Shown here piece after piece: positions 26,577 to 36,375 of a stretch of 64,000 bases of DNA. The translations under genes were made by a program, and so were the position numbers. Numbering within the stretch: position 1 is the stretch's first letter; the number at the start of each line of letters is the position of its first letter. Source of the DNA: Brasilonema sennae CENA114 (GTDB lineage: Bacteria; Cyanobacteriota; Cyanobacteriia; Cyanobacteriales; Nostocaceae); NCBI RefSeq assembly GCF_006968745.1, contig NZ_CP030118.1, positions 1,996,654 through 2,060,653 on the forward strand, given 5' to 3'. The notes beneath the pieces were generated by a model, which worked only from the letters and a program-made list of their open reading frames with translations, had not been told where the DNA came from and did not search any database.

Positions 26577-26727
26577 ATAATTTTTGCTTTCCTTGAAGTT
26601 TAATTGCTGTCGAATCGCTTCTACTTCTAGCACAGTCAAGCTAACTAAGTACAAAGCAGATATTCCTTAGGTGTAGAAGCGGTGATATGCTTAATGCATA
26701 TTAATTTCATTTAAAAAAATATATATA

Positions 26728-27729
26728 ATGGCGTCAACCATTTCTGTAGATGACTACTACCAACTTTGGTATGATAACAACAAAAATATTCAGCAAAGCG
26801 ATCCAAGCGACAGTTCTGATGTCAGTTATATTTGTCCACCACAGTTTGGCAGAGGGTACGAGCGCTGCATTGAACTACGTGATATCAGCTTGATGATTAT
26901 TGATGAGCAATTCCACGATGATTTGATTTTTGAAAGCAAATCTGAGGAAATGTATGTTGATGAAACGGAAATTGGTTTTCACCTGGCTGGAAATTACAAC
27001 TGTCTCGATGCTGGCAAAAATTTCATTTATAGCGATGGTTTCTATGGTACTGATACCAAAGTTGTAGCTTTAGGACAGAAGCGGCTTCTCAAGGTTGATA
27101 TTCATTTCAAACCTCATATATTGAGTAGTTTTATTACAAATAGGACAGAGCAAATTCCTCCAGAATTAAAAAGATTACTTGAGCCTAACAAACAAGGTAA
27201 TCGTAATCATCAAGTCGATACTACCACTGCGGCGATGCGGTTGCCGCTAGAGCAAATTTTGAACTGTCCTTTTCATGGATTAACCAAACAAATTTATCTA
27301 GAAGGTAAATGTTTAGAGTTAGTTGCTTTGAAATTGGAACAATTAGCCCAGAGTAACCATGAGTCAACAAAATCGACTCTTCTCAAACCAGATGACATAG
27401 AACGCATATATCAAGCAAAAAACATTTTAATTCAAAAATTAGACAACCCCCCAACACTAATACAACTGGCGCGACTTGTTGGATTAAACGATTACAAACT
27501 CAAGATAGGATTTCATCAAGTTTTCGGTACAACTGCATTCGGCTATCTGTACCAGCAGCGAATGGAAAAAGCACGCTTACTGGTTTTAGAAGGGAAGATG
27601 AGCGTTAAAGAAATAGCGCGTGCGACTGGTTATCAAAACCAGAGTTATTTTAGTGTCGCTTTTCGGAAAAGATTCGGGGTTAATCCTAAATCTTATCGCT
27701 TTAACGATGAGTCAAAAATTGGTGGGTGA
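26728..27729 (+). CDS. AraC-family regulator of siderophore uptake (PchR-like)
   Basis: This 333-aa protein has an N-terminal sensing part without clear motif and two C-terminal helix-turn-helix units (about residues 240-330): NPPTLIQLARLVGLNDYKLK, then FGYLYQQRMEKARLLVLEG and VKEIARATGYQNQSYFSVAF with the closing FRKRFGVNPKSYR. It stands 400 bp upstream of a TonB-dependent receptor on the same strand. Such pairs in cyanobacteria usually mean the regulator activates the receptor gene when its siderophore is bound. A pair of direct repeats in the gap (27964-27997) is a candidate binding site. Confidence 0.92.
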   Translation: MASTISVDDYYQLWYDNNKNIQQSDPSDSSDVSYICPPQFGRGYERCIELRDISLMIIDEQFHDDLIFESKSEEMYVDETEIGFHLAGNYNCLDAGKNFIYSDGFYGTDTKVVALGQKRLLKVDIHFKPHILSSFITNRTEQIPPELKRLLEPNKQGNRNHQVDTTTAAMRLPLEQILNCPFHGLTKQIYLEGKCLELVALKLEQLAQSNHESTKSTLLKPDDIERIYQAKNILIQKLDNPPTLIQLARLVGLNDYKLKIGFHQVFGTTAFGYLYQQRMEKARLLVLEGKMSVKEIARATGYQNQSYFSVAFRKRFGVNPKSYRFNDESKIGG

Positions 27730-28129
27730 TATCAAGTTTTGTACGTGGCGATAGCTTCCCTGGAGCATAGCGGCAGATCGCTCCGTGAATACTGTCAAGA
27801 AACCACATTTCATTAAGAGTCTGATTGATTAGTGTTTATTGCCAAGAGAACCGAACTTCCACCATACACTTGTTTACTGGTTAAAACAGACTTTAAAAAA
27901 AGGGAATCTTTTAACTATACCTAAAAAATGCGGGTTCATCATAGCAAAATGATTGGCATTTATAAAAAAATCCGTAGAGCGTTAAAAAAAATCCGTATAC
28001 CAGCTAAATAAGTCTTCCGGAAAACAGCCAATCCAGATAATCTTCTTGAAATATGTTCTTAACTGGTGTGGGTGAAAACCTTCTAAACCGGGAACAAAAA
28101 TATTAAAAATATTATGGTGTGAGGAGATT
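27730..28129. other. AraC-TonB receptor intergenic region
   Basis: The 400-bp gap has no gene. It begins with a short interspersed repeat (about 27745-27785), has a long AT-rich part with two A-run/TCCGTA direct repeats, and ends with GAGGAG before the receptor ATG at 28130. Confidence 0.6.
27964..27997. promoter_or_regulatory. Tandem direct repeat, candidate AraC operator
   Basis: AAAAAAATCCGTA occurs at 27964-27976 and again at 27985-27997, 21 bp apart, that is two helical turns. AraC-type proteins with two helix-turn-helix units often bind tandem direct repeats at this spacing. The site is 133-166 bp before the receptor start codon. Assignment to the adjacent regulator is inference. Confidence 0.55.
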
Positions 28130-30961
28130 ATGCGCAAACAACCCCAATCACTAATTGGTTTGTGGCTTGCTGGTGTAGTGGTTTTTGCTCAACCTGCGTG
28201 GGGGAAGGAGCGAGTTAAACCAATCGGACAGATTCAGCGAGTCAGTGAGGTTGACAAAACTACGACATCGACTCAGCGTAGCAATGCTCCTACTGAACCC
28301 GCTCTTGGCGATGCAAAGAATCAACAATCACGTCTAGCAACCAATTCCGGCTTGGTTAAACCGATAACAGACATTCGGCGAGTCAGTGAGATAGAACGTC
28401 CAGCTAGGAGTGCCAAAATGCTGGTGCAATCGCCAACCCCACAAGCGACACCAAGCTCACCAGTCGTGCAAGTCAGCTTCGTGAAGGCAAATCCCACGAA
28501 CAGAGGTTTGGAACTAGTTTTACAAACTTCCAAAGCTGCTACGTTGCAACTGCAGAATCGCACTCAGGTAAATAGTAATACCTTCATCGTTGACATTCCA
28601 AATGCTCAACTGCGTGCACCAGGTGACAGACCCTTCACATTCCGCTCACAAAAACCAATTGCGGGTGTTACTGAGATAACGGTGACTAACTTTGATGCCA
28701 ATACTATCCGAGTGACGGTGATAGGTGAAGCGAGTGCACCAACAGTTGAATTGTATGACAGTCCAAAAGAAGGTCTGATCTTCAGCGTGTCAACGGCTGC
28801 TTCCATTGCGCAAAACTCCACCCCAAACCAAAGGCAAGGGCAGGGATCACAACAGCCACAAACTCAGACACAGCCAACTCAACCATCAGCCCAGGGTGAT
28901 GAACCGATTGAACTAGTGGTGACGGGTGAGCAGGACGGATATAGTGCCTCAGATGCAACAACTGCCACAAAGACAGACACTCCACTGCGTGATATTCCCC
29001 AGTCAATTCAAGTTATCCCGCAAACAGTTATTAAAGACCAACAAATCACACGCATTACCGATGCAGTCAGTAATGTGTCAGGTGTAACGGTTCAAAGAGA
29101 TCTTGATCAGAGTGTAGACAGCTATAACATTCGCGGGTTTACAACGCAGAACTTCCTTATAGACGGGTTTTATTTTCCAGCATATGGATCACTCGATCTT
29201 TCGCCGTACAGCATTGAACGGGTTGAAGTGCTCAAGGGACCTGGTTCTGTGCTGTATGGTCAGCTTGAGCCAGGTGGCATCGTTAACTATGTCACCAAGA
29301 AGCCTTTGAGCGAACCCTACTATTCTGGTGAATTTGTGATCGGAAATTATGACTTCTATAACCCGTCGATTGATATTTCCGGTCCTTTAACTGAAGATAA
29401 ACGACTGCTCTATCGCTTGAATGCGGCATACCAGAGTACTGGTAGCTTTGTCGATTTTGTCAACGGGGAGTCATTTTCTATTTCACCCACTTTGACCTAC
29501 AAAATTGGGGATGCAACGACCTTAAACTTGAGGTACAACTACAGCAATACCGATTATCTCACTTATTCAGGACTACCAGCCGATCCAAAAAGTTTTAATG
29601 CTCCGATCAATCGATTCCTGGGAGAACCGAACAGTGATAGTAAAGTACATTCTGAAAACCACTTAATCAACTTAAACTTCACCCATCGCTTTAACAAGCA
29701 TCTGGAGTTTCGTAGCAGCTTCACTACCCAACTTACTAATTCTAACAATCCAGGAATTTTTCGGGTTCGAGGCCTTCAGGATGATGGTCGTACTGTCAAC
29801 AGAGACTTCGCCGTAGATATCTCCGATATTGAAATTTATTCACTGCAAAACAATTTCATTGCTGATTTCAACACAGGTTCTATTCAACATAAGTTACTGT
29901 TTGGCGTTGATTGGACAAAGCTGAACGCACTTCAACCAGGTTTGCGTGCAGGTCAAGCCGAGACACCCCTGTCTCCTGGAGCTGTTGTAGCTCCCATCGA
30001 CTTGTTTAATCCAATCTATGGGGCACCTGCACCAACAGTGTTTGATGGTTTTAGCGGTGTTGATAACGCAATATCTGGTACTTTTGTCGAAACCTCTGCT
30101 ATTTATCTGCAAGACCAAGTAACCCTGCTGCCCAATCTGAAGCTTTTACTGGGTGGCAGATATGACTTTGTGAATAATGCTAGCACCAGACAGCCAATCG
30201 ATCAGAATTTCAATACGTTGGGTGCAAGCACACGGGATGAATCTTACAGTGAAGCTTTTTCGCCCCGGATTGGTATTGTCTACCAACCGATAGAACCGCT
30301 TTCTTTATATGCCAGCTACAGTCAGTCTTTTGTTCCTAATACTGGTCGTAATCGAAACGGAGGAGTTTTTGAACCCTCACGGGGAACTCAGTACGAAGCT
30401 GGGATCAGAGCCGAATTGCTCGATCGCCGCTTGATTGCCAACTTAGCTGCTTACGAGATTACCAAAACCAATGTGCTGACTAGCGATGCACAAGATCAGA
30501 ATTTCCAGATCGCAACAGGTGAAGTCACCAGTCGAGGCATTGAATTTGATCTAGCTGGAAAAATTCTGCCTGGTTGGAATATCATTGCGTCCTTGTTCCA
30601 CAACGATGCCTTTGTCAGTAAAGATGAGAGCATTCCTAAAGGAGACAGATTAACAGGTGCTCCCAGGCAGGGCGGCAGCTTATGGACAACTTATGAAATT
30701 CAATCCGGCAATTTACAAGGATTCGGATTTGGTGCAGGAGTCTTTTTTGCGGGTAGCCGCGATGTCGTTCTACCCAACACCTTTAAAATTCCCTCCTACG
30801 GAAGATTCGATGCTGCTGTGTTTTATCGCCGCGATAACTGGCGCGTGGGGATTAATTTCAAGAATCTCTTAGATACCAAGTATTACGAGTCAACGACGTT
30901 TGGTGATATTCGTCCGGCGGCACCGTTTACAGTACTGGGAACAGTTTCAATCAGTTTTTAA
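28130..30961 (+). CDS. TonB-dependent siderophore receptor with AMIN domain
   Basis: This 943-aa outer-membrane receptor has a signal peptide at residues 1-25 (cut near QPAWG) and two similar short segments (KPIGQIQRVSEV and KPITDIRRVSEI). An AMIN domain follows at about 105-225, then a Gln/Pro-rich linker and a TonB-box-like ELVVTGEQ near 261-268. The plug (LRDIPQSIQVIPQTVIKDQQ; VERVEVLKGPGSVLYGQLEP with I in place of the first V) and a beta barrel end in VSISF, as needed for outer-membrane insertion. Ferric siderophore import powered by TonB-ExbBD is expected; the ligand is unknown. Confidence 0.93.
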   Translation: MRKQPQSLIGLWLAGVVVFAQPAWGKERVKPIGQIQRVSEVDKTTTSTQRSNAPTEPALGDAKNQQSRLATNSGLVKPITDIRRVSEIERPARSAKMLVQSPTPQATPSSPVVQVSFVKANPTNRGLELVLQTSKAATLQLQNRTQVNSNTFIVDIPNAQLRAPGDRPFTFRSQKPIAGVTEITVTNFDANTIRVTVIGEASAPTVELYDSPKEGLIFSVSTAASIAQNSTPNQRQGQGSQQPQTQTQPTQPSAQGDEPIELVVTGEQDGYSASDATTATKTDTPLRDIPQSIQVIPQTVIKDQQITRITDAVSNVSGVTVQRDLDQSVDSYNIRGFTTQNFLIDGFYFPAYGSLDLSPYSIERVEVLKGPGSVLYGQLEPGGIVNYVTKKPLSEPYYSGEFVIGNYDFYNPSIDISGPLTEDKRLLYRLNAAYQSTGSFVDFVNGESFSISPTLTYKIGDATTLNLRYNYSNTDYLTYSGLPADPKSFNAPINRFLGEPNSDSKVHSENHLINLNFTHRFNKHLEFRSSFTTQLTNSNNPGIFRVRGLQDDGRTVNRDFAVDISDIEIYSLQNNFIADFNTGSIQHKLLFGVDWTKLNALQPGLRAGQAETPLSPGAVVAPIDLFNPIYGAPAPTVFDGFSGVDNAISGTFVETSAIYLQDQVTLLPNLKLLLGGRYDFVNNASTRQPIDQNFNTLGASTRDESYSEAFSPRIGIVYQPIEPLSLYASYSQSFVPNTGRNRNGGVFEPSRGTQYEAGIRAELLDRRLIANLAAYEITKTNVLTSDAQDQNFQIATGEVTSRGIEFDLAGKILPGWNIIASLFHNDAFVSKDESIPKGDRLTGAPRQGGSLWTTYEIQSGNLQGFGFGAGVFFAGSRDVVLPNTFKIPSYGRFDAAVFYRRDNWRVGINFKNLLDTKYYESTTFGDIRPAAPFTVLGTVSISF

Positions 30962-31121
30962 GACTGCAATCAAAGTTTTTATATCAAGTTCGGTTGATTA
31001 GTTATTATTCCGAAATCTGTGCACAAAGAGTGAAAATCCTTTCCCCCTGCTCCCTTCCCCCTGCCCCCTTGCAGCCTTCATGATAAGTCTTTAACCGGAC
31101 ACGATATTAGAGGCATCTGCC

Positions 31122-31546
31122 ATGAAATCTCTCAAACTTCGCCAAATCGTCTTTACCCTACACTGCTATCTTGGTTTTACAGTTGGACTAATTCTTATTA
31201 TTGTTGGTTTGACGGGTAGCCTGTCGGTGTTTGGACCCGAAATTGACCAGCTCCTAATCAGACAACAATTTGGGCAAGTCATTCCCACCCAAGAAGCGCG
31301 ACTTTCCATTGGCTCAGCCTTTGAGACCGTTAAAGCCGCCTATGCATCGCAACCTGAACTCACTGGGTGGATTGACACATCTGGAAACTCCCACTCACCC
31401 TACAGATTTGTACTTTCCACCAAGGATAGTAATGAGATTGAGGTCTCCCTGAAACCAAGCGCGGTACTGATAGTTTAGAAGATTCCTTATTGCCTGGACT
31501 ACAAATTACGCCTCAACAAATCTTCCAGCAAGCAAGAATTTCCTAA
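31122..31546 (+). pseudogene. Truncated PepSY-domain membrane protein
   Basis: The first 118 codons read as the N-terminus of a PepSY-associated transmembrane protein, with KLRQIVFTLHCYLGFTVGLI and LTGSLSVFGPEIDQLL. The family is usually about 370 residues or more, often beside siderophore receptors and thought to work as ferric reductase. Here the frame ends at 31478. Similar coding (LEDSLLPGLQITPQQIFQQA) continues in another frame to 31546 and then stops. At least one frameshift and a large 3' deletion are present. Confidence 0.75.
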
Positions 31547-31637
31547 TCTCGACCAATTTAGCAGCAAAGTGCTGCGAATATAAGATGGATTAACCTCTTT
31601 TATCACTCTATAGTCATCCTCGTGAGCGTTCTATGAG

Positions 31638-31673
31638 AAGCGATCGCCTACGGCAGAGCTACGCTTAACGCCT
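31638..31673. repeat. Short interspersed repeat, copy 2
   Basis: This copy is 35/36 identical to 3037-3072 and here keeps the perfect HIP1 octamer GCGATCGC at its left side. It lies between the PepSY remnant and cysE. Confidence 0.8.
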
Positions 31674-31725
31674 TTTCACTTGGCTCTAAAGGATATTATT
31701 TATCAAAGGTTGACTTGCTTGGTCG

Positions 31726-32517
31726 TTAAATCCCAGAACCATCCAGGAACTCTTCTATCACCTTATTTTGCAAAAGGCAATAAGTGTGAGTTTGTGAAGA
31801 TGGCTCATCTTTTAATATGTGGGAATTTGAGGTGTGAGGTGTTGACAATGATGAGTTAACGAAAGGAACTAAAACTTTTTGCTGTGGTTGTTGCAACTGT
31901 TCAATTTTTTGTTCCAGTTGCTCGATGCGATCCACTAAAGCACGTATGACTTGGGCTTCAGCATCTGGTAAACTTCCGTGTTCTAGGGGGTTGACTCGAA
32001 CGCCAGAACGATATAGTATTCTGCCTGGAACACCAACTACGGTACAATCTGCTGGCACATTGCGTAAGACAACTGACCCAGCACCAATGCGGACATTGTT
32101 GCCAATTTCGATATTACCGAGCACCTTGGCTCCGGCTCCTACCACAACATTTTCTCCTACAGTCGGATGGCGCTTACCGCATTCCTTACCTGTACCACCA
32201 AGGGTCACACCTTGATAAATTAAGCTATAGTTTCCTACAATTGCCGTTTCCCCAATCACCACACCCATACCGTGATCAATAAAAACACCTTGACCAATCG
32301 TTGCACCTGGGTGGATTTCAACTCCGGTTAAAAATCGAGCTATGTATGAAATCAAGCGAGGGATAAGGGGAATGTGAATGATATGCAGCCAATGAGCCAG
32401 CCGATGTAACATTAGGGCTTGCAAACCGGGGTAGCAAAATAACACTTCCAACCAGTTACGAGCAGCTGGGTCGCGTTCAAAGATGATGCGGAAGTCAGCA
32501 ACAAATGTAGATAACAC
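31726..32517 (-). CDS. cysE: Serine O-acetyltransferase
   Basis: CysE (263 aa) transfers acetyl from acetyl-CoA to L-serine, the first step of cysteine synthesis. The alpha-helical N-terminus ([20 protein letters not shown]) is followed by a left-handed beta-helix of hexapeptide repeats (about residues 65-170: [20 protein letters not shown], then [20 protein letters not shown]). The catalytic His region [10 protein letters not shown] is present. The C-terminal 80 residues form a coiled region rich in Gln ([16 protein letters not shown]) and a low-complexity tail longer than in many relatives. Confidence 0.95.
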   Translation of the reverse strand: MLSTFVADFRIIFERDPAARNWLEVLFCYPGLQALMLHRLAHWLHIIHIPLIPRLISYIARFLTGVEIHPGATIGQGVFIDHGMGVVIGETAIVGNYSLIYQGVTLGGTGKECGKRHPTVGENVVVGAGAKVLGNIEIGNNVRIGAGSVVLRNVPADCTVVGVPGRILYRSGVRVNPLEHGSLPDAEAQVIRALVDRIEQLEQKIEQLQQPQQKVLVPFVNSSLSTPHTSNSHILKDEPSSQTHTYCLLQNKVIEEFLDGSGI

Positions 32518-32607
32518 GCTTCTTGTACCCTAGTTTCGCCAATCAACTCAAACTCTATTTTAGCGTTCCAGGTGCCATAAACAAAATCGTTGGTTGTAAT
32601 ACCAATT

Positions 32608-32766
32608 TTAAAAATGATTGGTACACGCTTCACTAATTCTTGCAGCCGTAAACAGGCATACACCGAATAGGGTTTTATCACGCTCTGAGTCAAACCCTTG
32701 GGCAAAAACTAGCTGTATCTCTTGCTGTGTGAGAATTTTGGCGCGTCCGTACCGATTGACGTTCAT
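32608..32766 (-). pseudogene. Remnant of a tyrosine-recombinase (integrase) gene
   Basis: From ATG 32766 a 52-codon frame reads MNVNRYGRAKILTQQEIQLV, then GFDSERDKTLFGVCLFTAAR and ISEACT, and stops. This matches the start of a phage-type integrase catalytic domain, including the first catalytic Arg in TAARISE. Further similarity after the stop (32607 down to about 32520) is broken by frame changes. No attachment site was found. It marks an old integration event upstream of cysE. Confidence 0.6.
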
Positions 32767-33212
32767 CGTCAGATAAAAAACTACTGTGTCTACAGCTTAC
32801 AATTAAAAGCCCCCAGATGCGGTACTGGAGGCTGAGAATTTGCAAAATGGTACTACTGGGGTTCACCGTGCCAAAACGGGAAAATTGTACGCGCTTGGCT
32901 GAACGATTTACCTCAAAACTTTGAAAATACGTTGAAAAAACCTCGTTTCCTTGGTGCAGAGTATAATAAATACTCTGCACCAAGGGTGATTACAAGTAAC
33001 TGAAACGTAGATAGAGAGCGAGTTTCGATCAAGCGCGTACAATTTTCCTTTTCTGGTGCAGTGACGCCTACAACAGGAAGATGTAGTTACAGCAGTTTTA
33101 GACTGTATTAATATTGGAGGGACAAATTTCTGGAATGCCAATTTCTTAACTTGTAGCTAGTTACCAGGTTAGCTGAGATAATGTTTATCTTGAAATCAAT
33201 CCACAAACTCTT
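32767..33212. other. Gene-free stretch
   Basis: Nothing convincing is encoded in these 446 bp on either strand. Short direct repeats of ACTCTGCACCAAG/GGTGCAGAGT type occur near 32955-32985. Confidence 0.4.
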
Positions 33213-33758
33213 ATGAAAATAGGGCAAAAATTCAATTCTCTTACTTACAGTGAATATATATATATAATAGACAACCATAAAAAGTTTTCAGATTGGAACA
33301 CACTTGGATTATTTCGCTCTCTTGTTGAAACAAAAAAATTAGATTTCAATCAGAAAATCGAAATCAGAGATTATGCTAATAAACAATTTCAGAGGGCTTT
33401 TGACTTTTTACAGTTGAAAGACCCTTCTACATATTTTTATTTAAAAACACTTGGAGAAAATATAACAGTAGCAGACGAAGATAAAATATGGAAAGGTATC
33501 CGATTTAATCAAGAAAAAATTTTGAAAAAGAAAAAGATAAAACATAGAAATTTCGGAGAGTATTCAAAACATAATTGTGGAAATGATTGGTGTCCATATA
33601 ATGGATTGATGATAAAGCAAGGCTCGTTATTAGCAGAAGGTAATATGCGCTTTAAGAGTGATAAATCCCGAACTGTAAGCGTTGTCAAATCAGAAAATCA
33701 TAGAAAGCAAAGAAAGAGAATGAAAAAGTTAATTCACCAAGAGCTTGTAACTTTTTGA
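33213..33758 (+). CDS. Hypothetical protein, AT-rich, possibly acquired
   Basis: The family of this 181-aa product is not recognised. Codon use is clearly more AT-rich than in its neighbours (many ATA, AAA and TTT codons), and the protein is Lys-rich. It has a central CGNDWCPYNG with two Cys four residues apart and a basic C-terminus (HRKQRKRMKKL). It could bind nucleic acid or metal, but nothing supports a specific role. Flanked by an integrase remnant and a gene-free stretch, it may be foreign. Confidence 0.55.
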   Translation: MKIGQKFNSLTYSEYIYIIDNHKKFSDWNTLGLFRSLVETKKLDFNQKIEIRDYANKQFQRAFDFLQLKDPSTYFYLKTLGENITVADEDKIWKGIRFNQEKILKKKKIKHRNFGEYSKHNCGNDWCPYNGLMIKQGSLLAEGNMRFKSDKSRTVSVVKSENHRKQRKRMKKLIHQELVTF

Positions 33759-34275
33759 GTAGAGAAGAGGCAGGGTACGTTCCGGGCTATATGTAAAGCA
33801 TTTTGGACGCGAATATTACTACGTGTAGGCACCTGCAATGCTAATCGCTCAGACCTGCAATCAAGACATTTCTCAGCGATCCATAAGTAGTATTTAAGAA
33901 AAAACTTCGAGGTTACTTGACCAAACATTAGACAGGGTAGTCAACCGTAAAAATTGCAGAGGCACTGGAACGACGGCTAATCATCCAGTGCTTTTTATTT
34001 TAGTTTTGCTTTTCAGTTTCCAACCACTTATTTTAAATTCATAGGGATTCTTGAGTTAGACGACATGAAATCTGGTGACTGCCATTAAACCGTTGGTAAC
34101 ACATATAGCTATACATCTAGGTTGGGGAGGACAGTGCAGCAGGAGGGTTTCCGCTCTCACGGCAAGTCTGGCGTTTGAGGAACGAAACCCAACTCCAAAA
34201 TTTTGATTTTGTTGGGTTTCACTGTTAAGCGTTCCCTATTAAGCGTTCGGGTGTTCCCTGCTATGGCTATTGCTA
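33759..34275. other. Gene-free stretch with terminator-like hairpin and repeats
   Basis: No gene was found. It includes the hairpin at 33962-34000 and, from 34215 to 34262, repeats of TTAAGCGTTCCCT that are shared with 21578-21612. Confidence 0.5.
33962..34000 (+). terminator. Rho-independent terminator far from any gene
   Basis: GCACTGGA (33962-33969) pairs with TCCAGTGC (33984-33991), followed by TTTTTATTTT. It has the form of a strong intrinsic terminator on the plus strand, yet the nearest upstream plus gene ended 200 bp before. It may close that transcript or a small RNA. Confidence 0.65.
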
Positions 34276-34321
34276 TAAAAAAGCAGGGAAAGACTAGAAA
34301 TAGTACTAAGTCTTTCCCTGC
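34276..34321 (-). terminator. Rho-independent terminator of the DUF3352 gene
   Basis: A perfect 13-bp stem, GCAGGGAAAGACT (34283-34295) with AGTCTTTCCCTGC (34309-34321), is followed on the minus strand by six T (34277-34282). It lies 64 bp after the stop codon of the minus-strand lipoprotein gene. Confidence 0.85.
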
Positions 34322-34384
34322 ACCCTCTGTACTCCATGAACCAAGAATAGCTACAGCTTGGTTTATACAGATTTCGGGATTTAG

Positions 34385-36070
34385 CTAACGTAAAAATTGA
34401 AAAAATACGCCACCTTTGAGCAATTCTGTGTCACTACCATAACTACTAAGGGTGAGCGATCGCAAATTTTGGAAAAATGGCTTGCCCAGGACTTCCACAA
34501 ACTTCAGAATTGGTAGTTGACGCTCTAAAATATCCTGACTCTTTGTCCAGTCGATATAAACGTAGCCTTGGTTCGGTTCACCAATCGCAGCGATACTGTC
34601 TTGGAAATCACGATTCTTAACTAACGGGTTCTCCTTAGCCGTCAAAGCTGCATTGATTGTCTCAACAGAGGATGCAAAAATCTGGTAATTTCCGATGTCA
34701 GCACGTGCAGCTACAACGTTTGCTTGAATTGTGAACAATTCTCGCTCTTTTGCTTCACTAGATTTATTGATAGCAGTTTTTAGCTGTGTCCAAGCAGAGA
34801 TTTTTTGGTCATTTAAGGTGAAGGAATTCAGCGAAAGCCCTTCTGATGAGGCGAGTTGATCCAAACGGGAAATTGCTGTGGGTGTCTTTTCGGATTTTTG
34901 GGCGACAAAAATCCAATCGGGATTTGTTTGCTCTGCGCGGGGTAACAATGCGATCGCGAATTCTCCTTCCACCGAGTTAAAAATATCTTCTCTCCAGTTG
35001 ATAAGCGAACGTTTTTGAACATCTGCCACCGGGAGGAACTTAGAAATCACATCTTCTGTGGAAGCAGATAGGCTAGCTGTCACTTGTTGCCAAAGTTGTG
35101 CTAAATCACTCTCACCCAAACCGCTTAAATTTGATCCTGCTACTGCTAAACTTGCTGAAGCTGGGATATACTCCAACGCACCCACAGGTTCAGAAAGTTG
35201 TGCAGCTGGGGGTGAAGTTTCTTTTTTTGCCAAAAAAGCAGTTTCAGCGAGCAATCCTTTGGGATTTGATACTAGGGAAATAATTTGGTTGTCATAAGTT
35301 TGAGCATCAGATTTGAGGTTCTGCCATTTTGCTACTACGGGGAGATTCAGAAAAGCAACAGCCTGTGCTTCTTTGGACAGTTGTTTGGTTGCTTTTTGGT
35401 ATTTGTTGGAACTGGTTAAATTCAAATCGGACACCTGTACATTATTAATTGCCTCTCGCAGCACTTTTGGATGATTGGCAAACAAGACAAAGCTATTACC
35501 TACAACTGCACCAGCAAGACTATTTTGATTTTTGACTTGTTCCTTTTCAGAAGACGTTGAAGGAATCTGATTGTCAGAAATTAGCTTCACGCCCTTGTAT
35601 TCTTCAGTTGCTAAATTTGCCCCAGCCAAAGCGCGCTTAGAAAACAATAGCTGAACAAATTCACGGCTTTTCTCGGGTTGAGTGGTTGCAAGTGCCATTA
35701 GATACCCTGGCTGCTGTCCGTTTTCAGAATCGTGATCAATGTCTAAGCTTGTGACAGCCAATGTTATTTCGTTTCCTAACCAAGGTTTAATTTCCTGTTG
35801 GTAATCTATACCCGTATTCGCGAGTAATCTTGTTTTCAATTTTGACAGTTCTCCATCACGCTCAAACGCCTGCAAGCGTTCTGGATTCACCAGCATCGAC
35901 ACCAGAACTGGTGCTTGTTTAGACACGAAAATTGCGGCATCTGACTGTCCTGTAGGAGCGATACCGGTTAGGGAATTTTTGGCGGATAACCCGTTACAAC
36001 CAGTCATACCAATCAATAGCAGCATCATAATACCCACTGCTACAACTCTGAAAAATGAGCGTTGTGTCAT
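34385..36070 (-). CDS. DUF3352 lipoprotein
   Basis: This 561-aa exported protein has a lipoprotein signal (hydrophobic residues 9-22, lipobox LIGMTGC with Cys at about 25). The body resembles the cyanobacterial DUF3352 group: DAAIFVSKQAPVLVSMLVNP, VVGNSFVLFANHPKVLREAI, and a C-terminal half with PEWIF-like NPDWIFVAQKSEKTP. It contains repeated alpha/beta units typical of this family. The molecular role is unknown; an envelope location is likely. Confidence 0.82.
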   Translation of the reverse strand: MTQRSFFRVVAVGIMMLLLIGMTGCNGLSAKNSLTGIAPTGQSDAAIFVSKQAPVLVSMLVNPERLQAFERDGELSKLKTRLLANTGIDYQQEIKPWLGNEITLAVTSLDIDHDSENGQQPGYLMALATTQPEKSREFVQLLFSKRALAGANLATEEYKGVKLISDNQIPSTSSEKEQVKNQNSLAGAVVGNSFVLFANHPKVLREAINNVQVSDLNLTSSNKYQKATKQLSKEAQAVAFLNLPVVAKWQNLKSDAQTYDNQIISLVSNPKGLLAETAFLAKKETSPPAAQLSEPVGALEYIPASASLAVAGSNLSGLGESDLAQLWQQVTASLSASTEDVISKFLPVADVQKRSLINWREDIFNSVEGEFAIALLPRAEQTNPDWIFVAQKSEKTPTAISRLDQLASSEGLSLNSFTLNDQKISAWTQLKTAINKSSEAKERELFTIQANVVAARADIGNYQIFASSVETINAALTAKENPLVKNRDFQDSIAAIGEPNQGYVYIDWTKSQDILERQLPILKFVEVLGKPFFQNLRSLTLSSYGSDTELLKGGVFFQFLR

Positions 36071-36375
36071 AATTTTTATACAGACCGCTAGGGGTGCAAA
36101 TACAAATAATCAACTACCAAATTAAATTATCAAAGGTAGTTCTGTTACTAGAAATTAGTTTAGTACTGAAACTTACGCACAAGTCTATCAGAAATCAGGT
36201 TATCTCTTAATTGTTAGATGCTCACTTTACAGCATTAAGCCGAACTTCAGAGAAATTCTGCATTAAAACCGGATTTTTCAGTCCTTTAATGAAACGGCAC
36301 TCACGTACCTACCAAACCCAAAGAACGAAGATTTTTTGTCAATATAATATAGTATAGGATTTTTATTAAAACTTC
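36071..36375. other. Divergent promoter region
   Basis: These 305 bp between the divergent DUF3352 and rhodanese genes are AT-rich with TATAATATAGTATAGG (about 36344-36359) close to the rhodanese start, a plausible -10 region. No operator was recognised. Confidence 0.45.
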
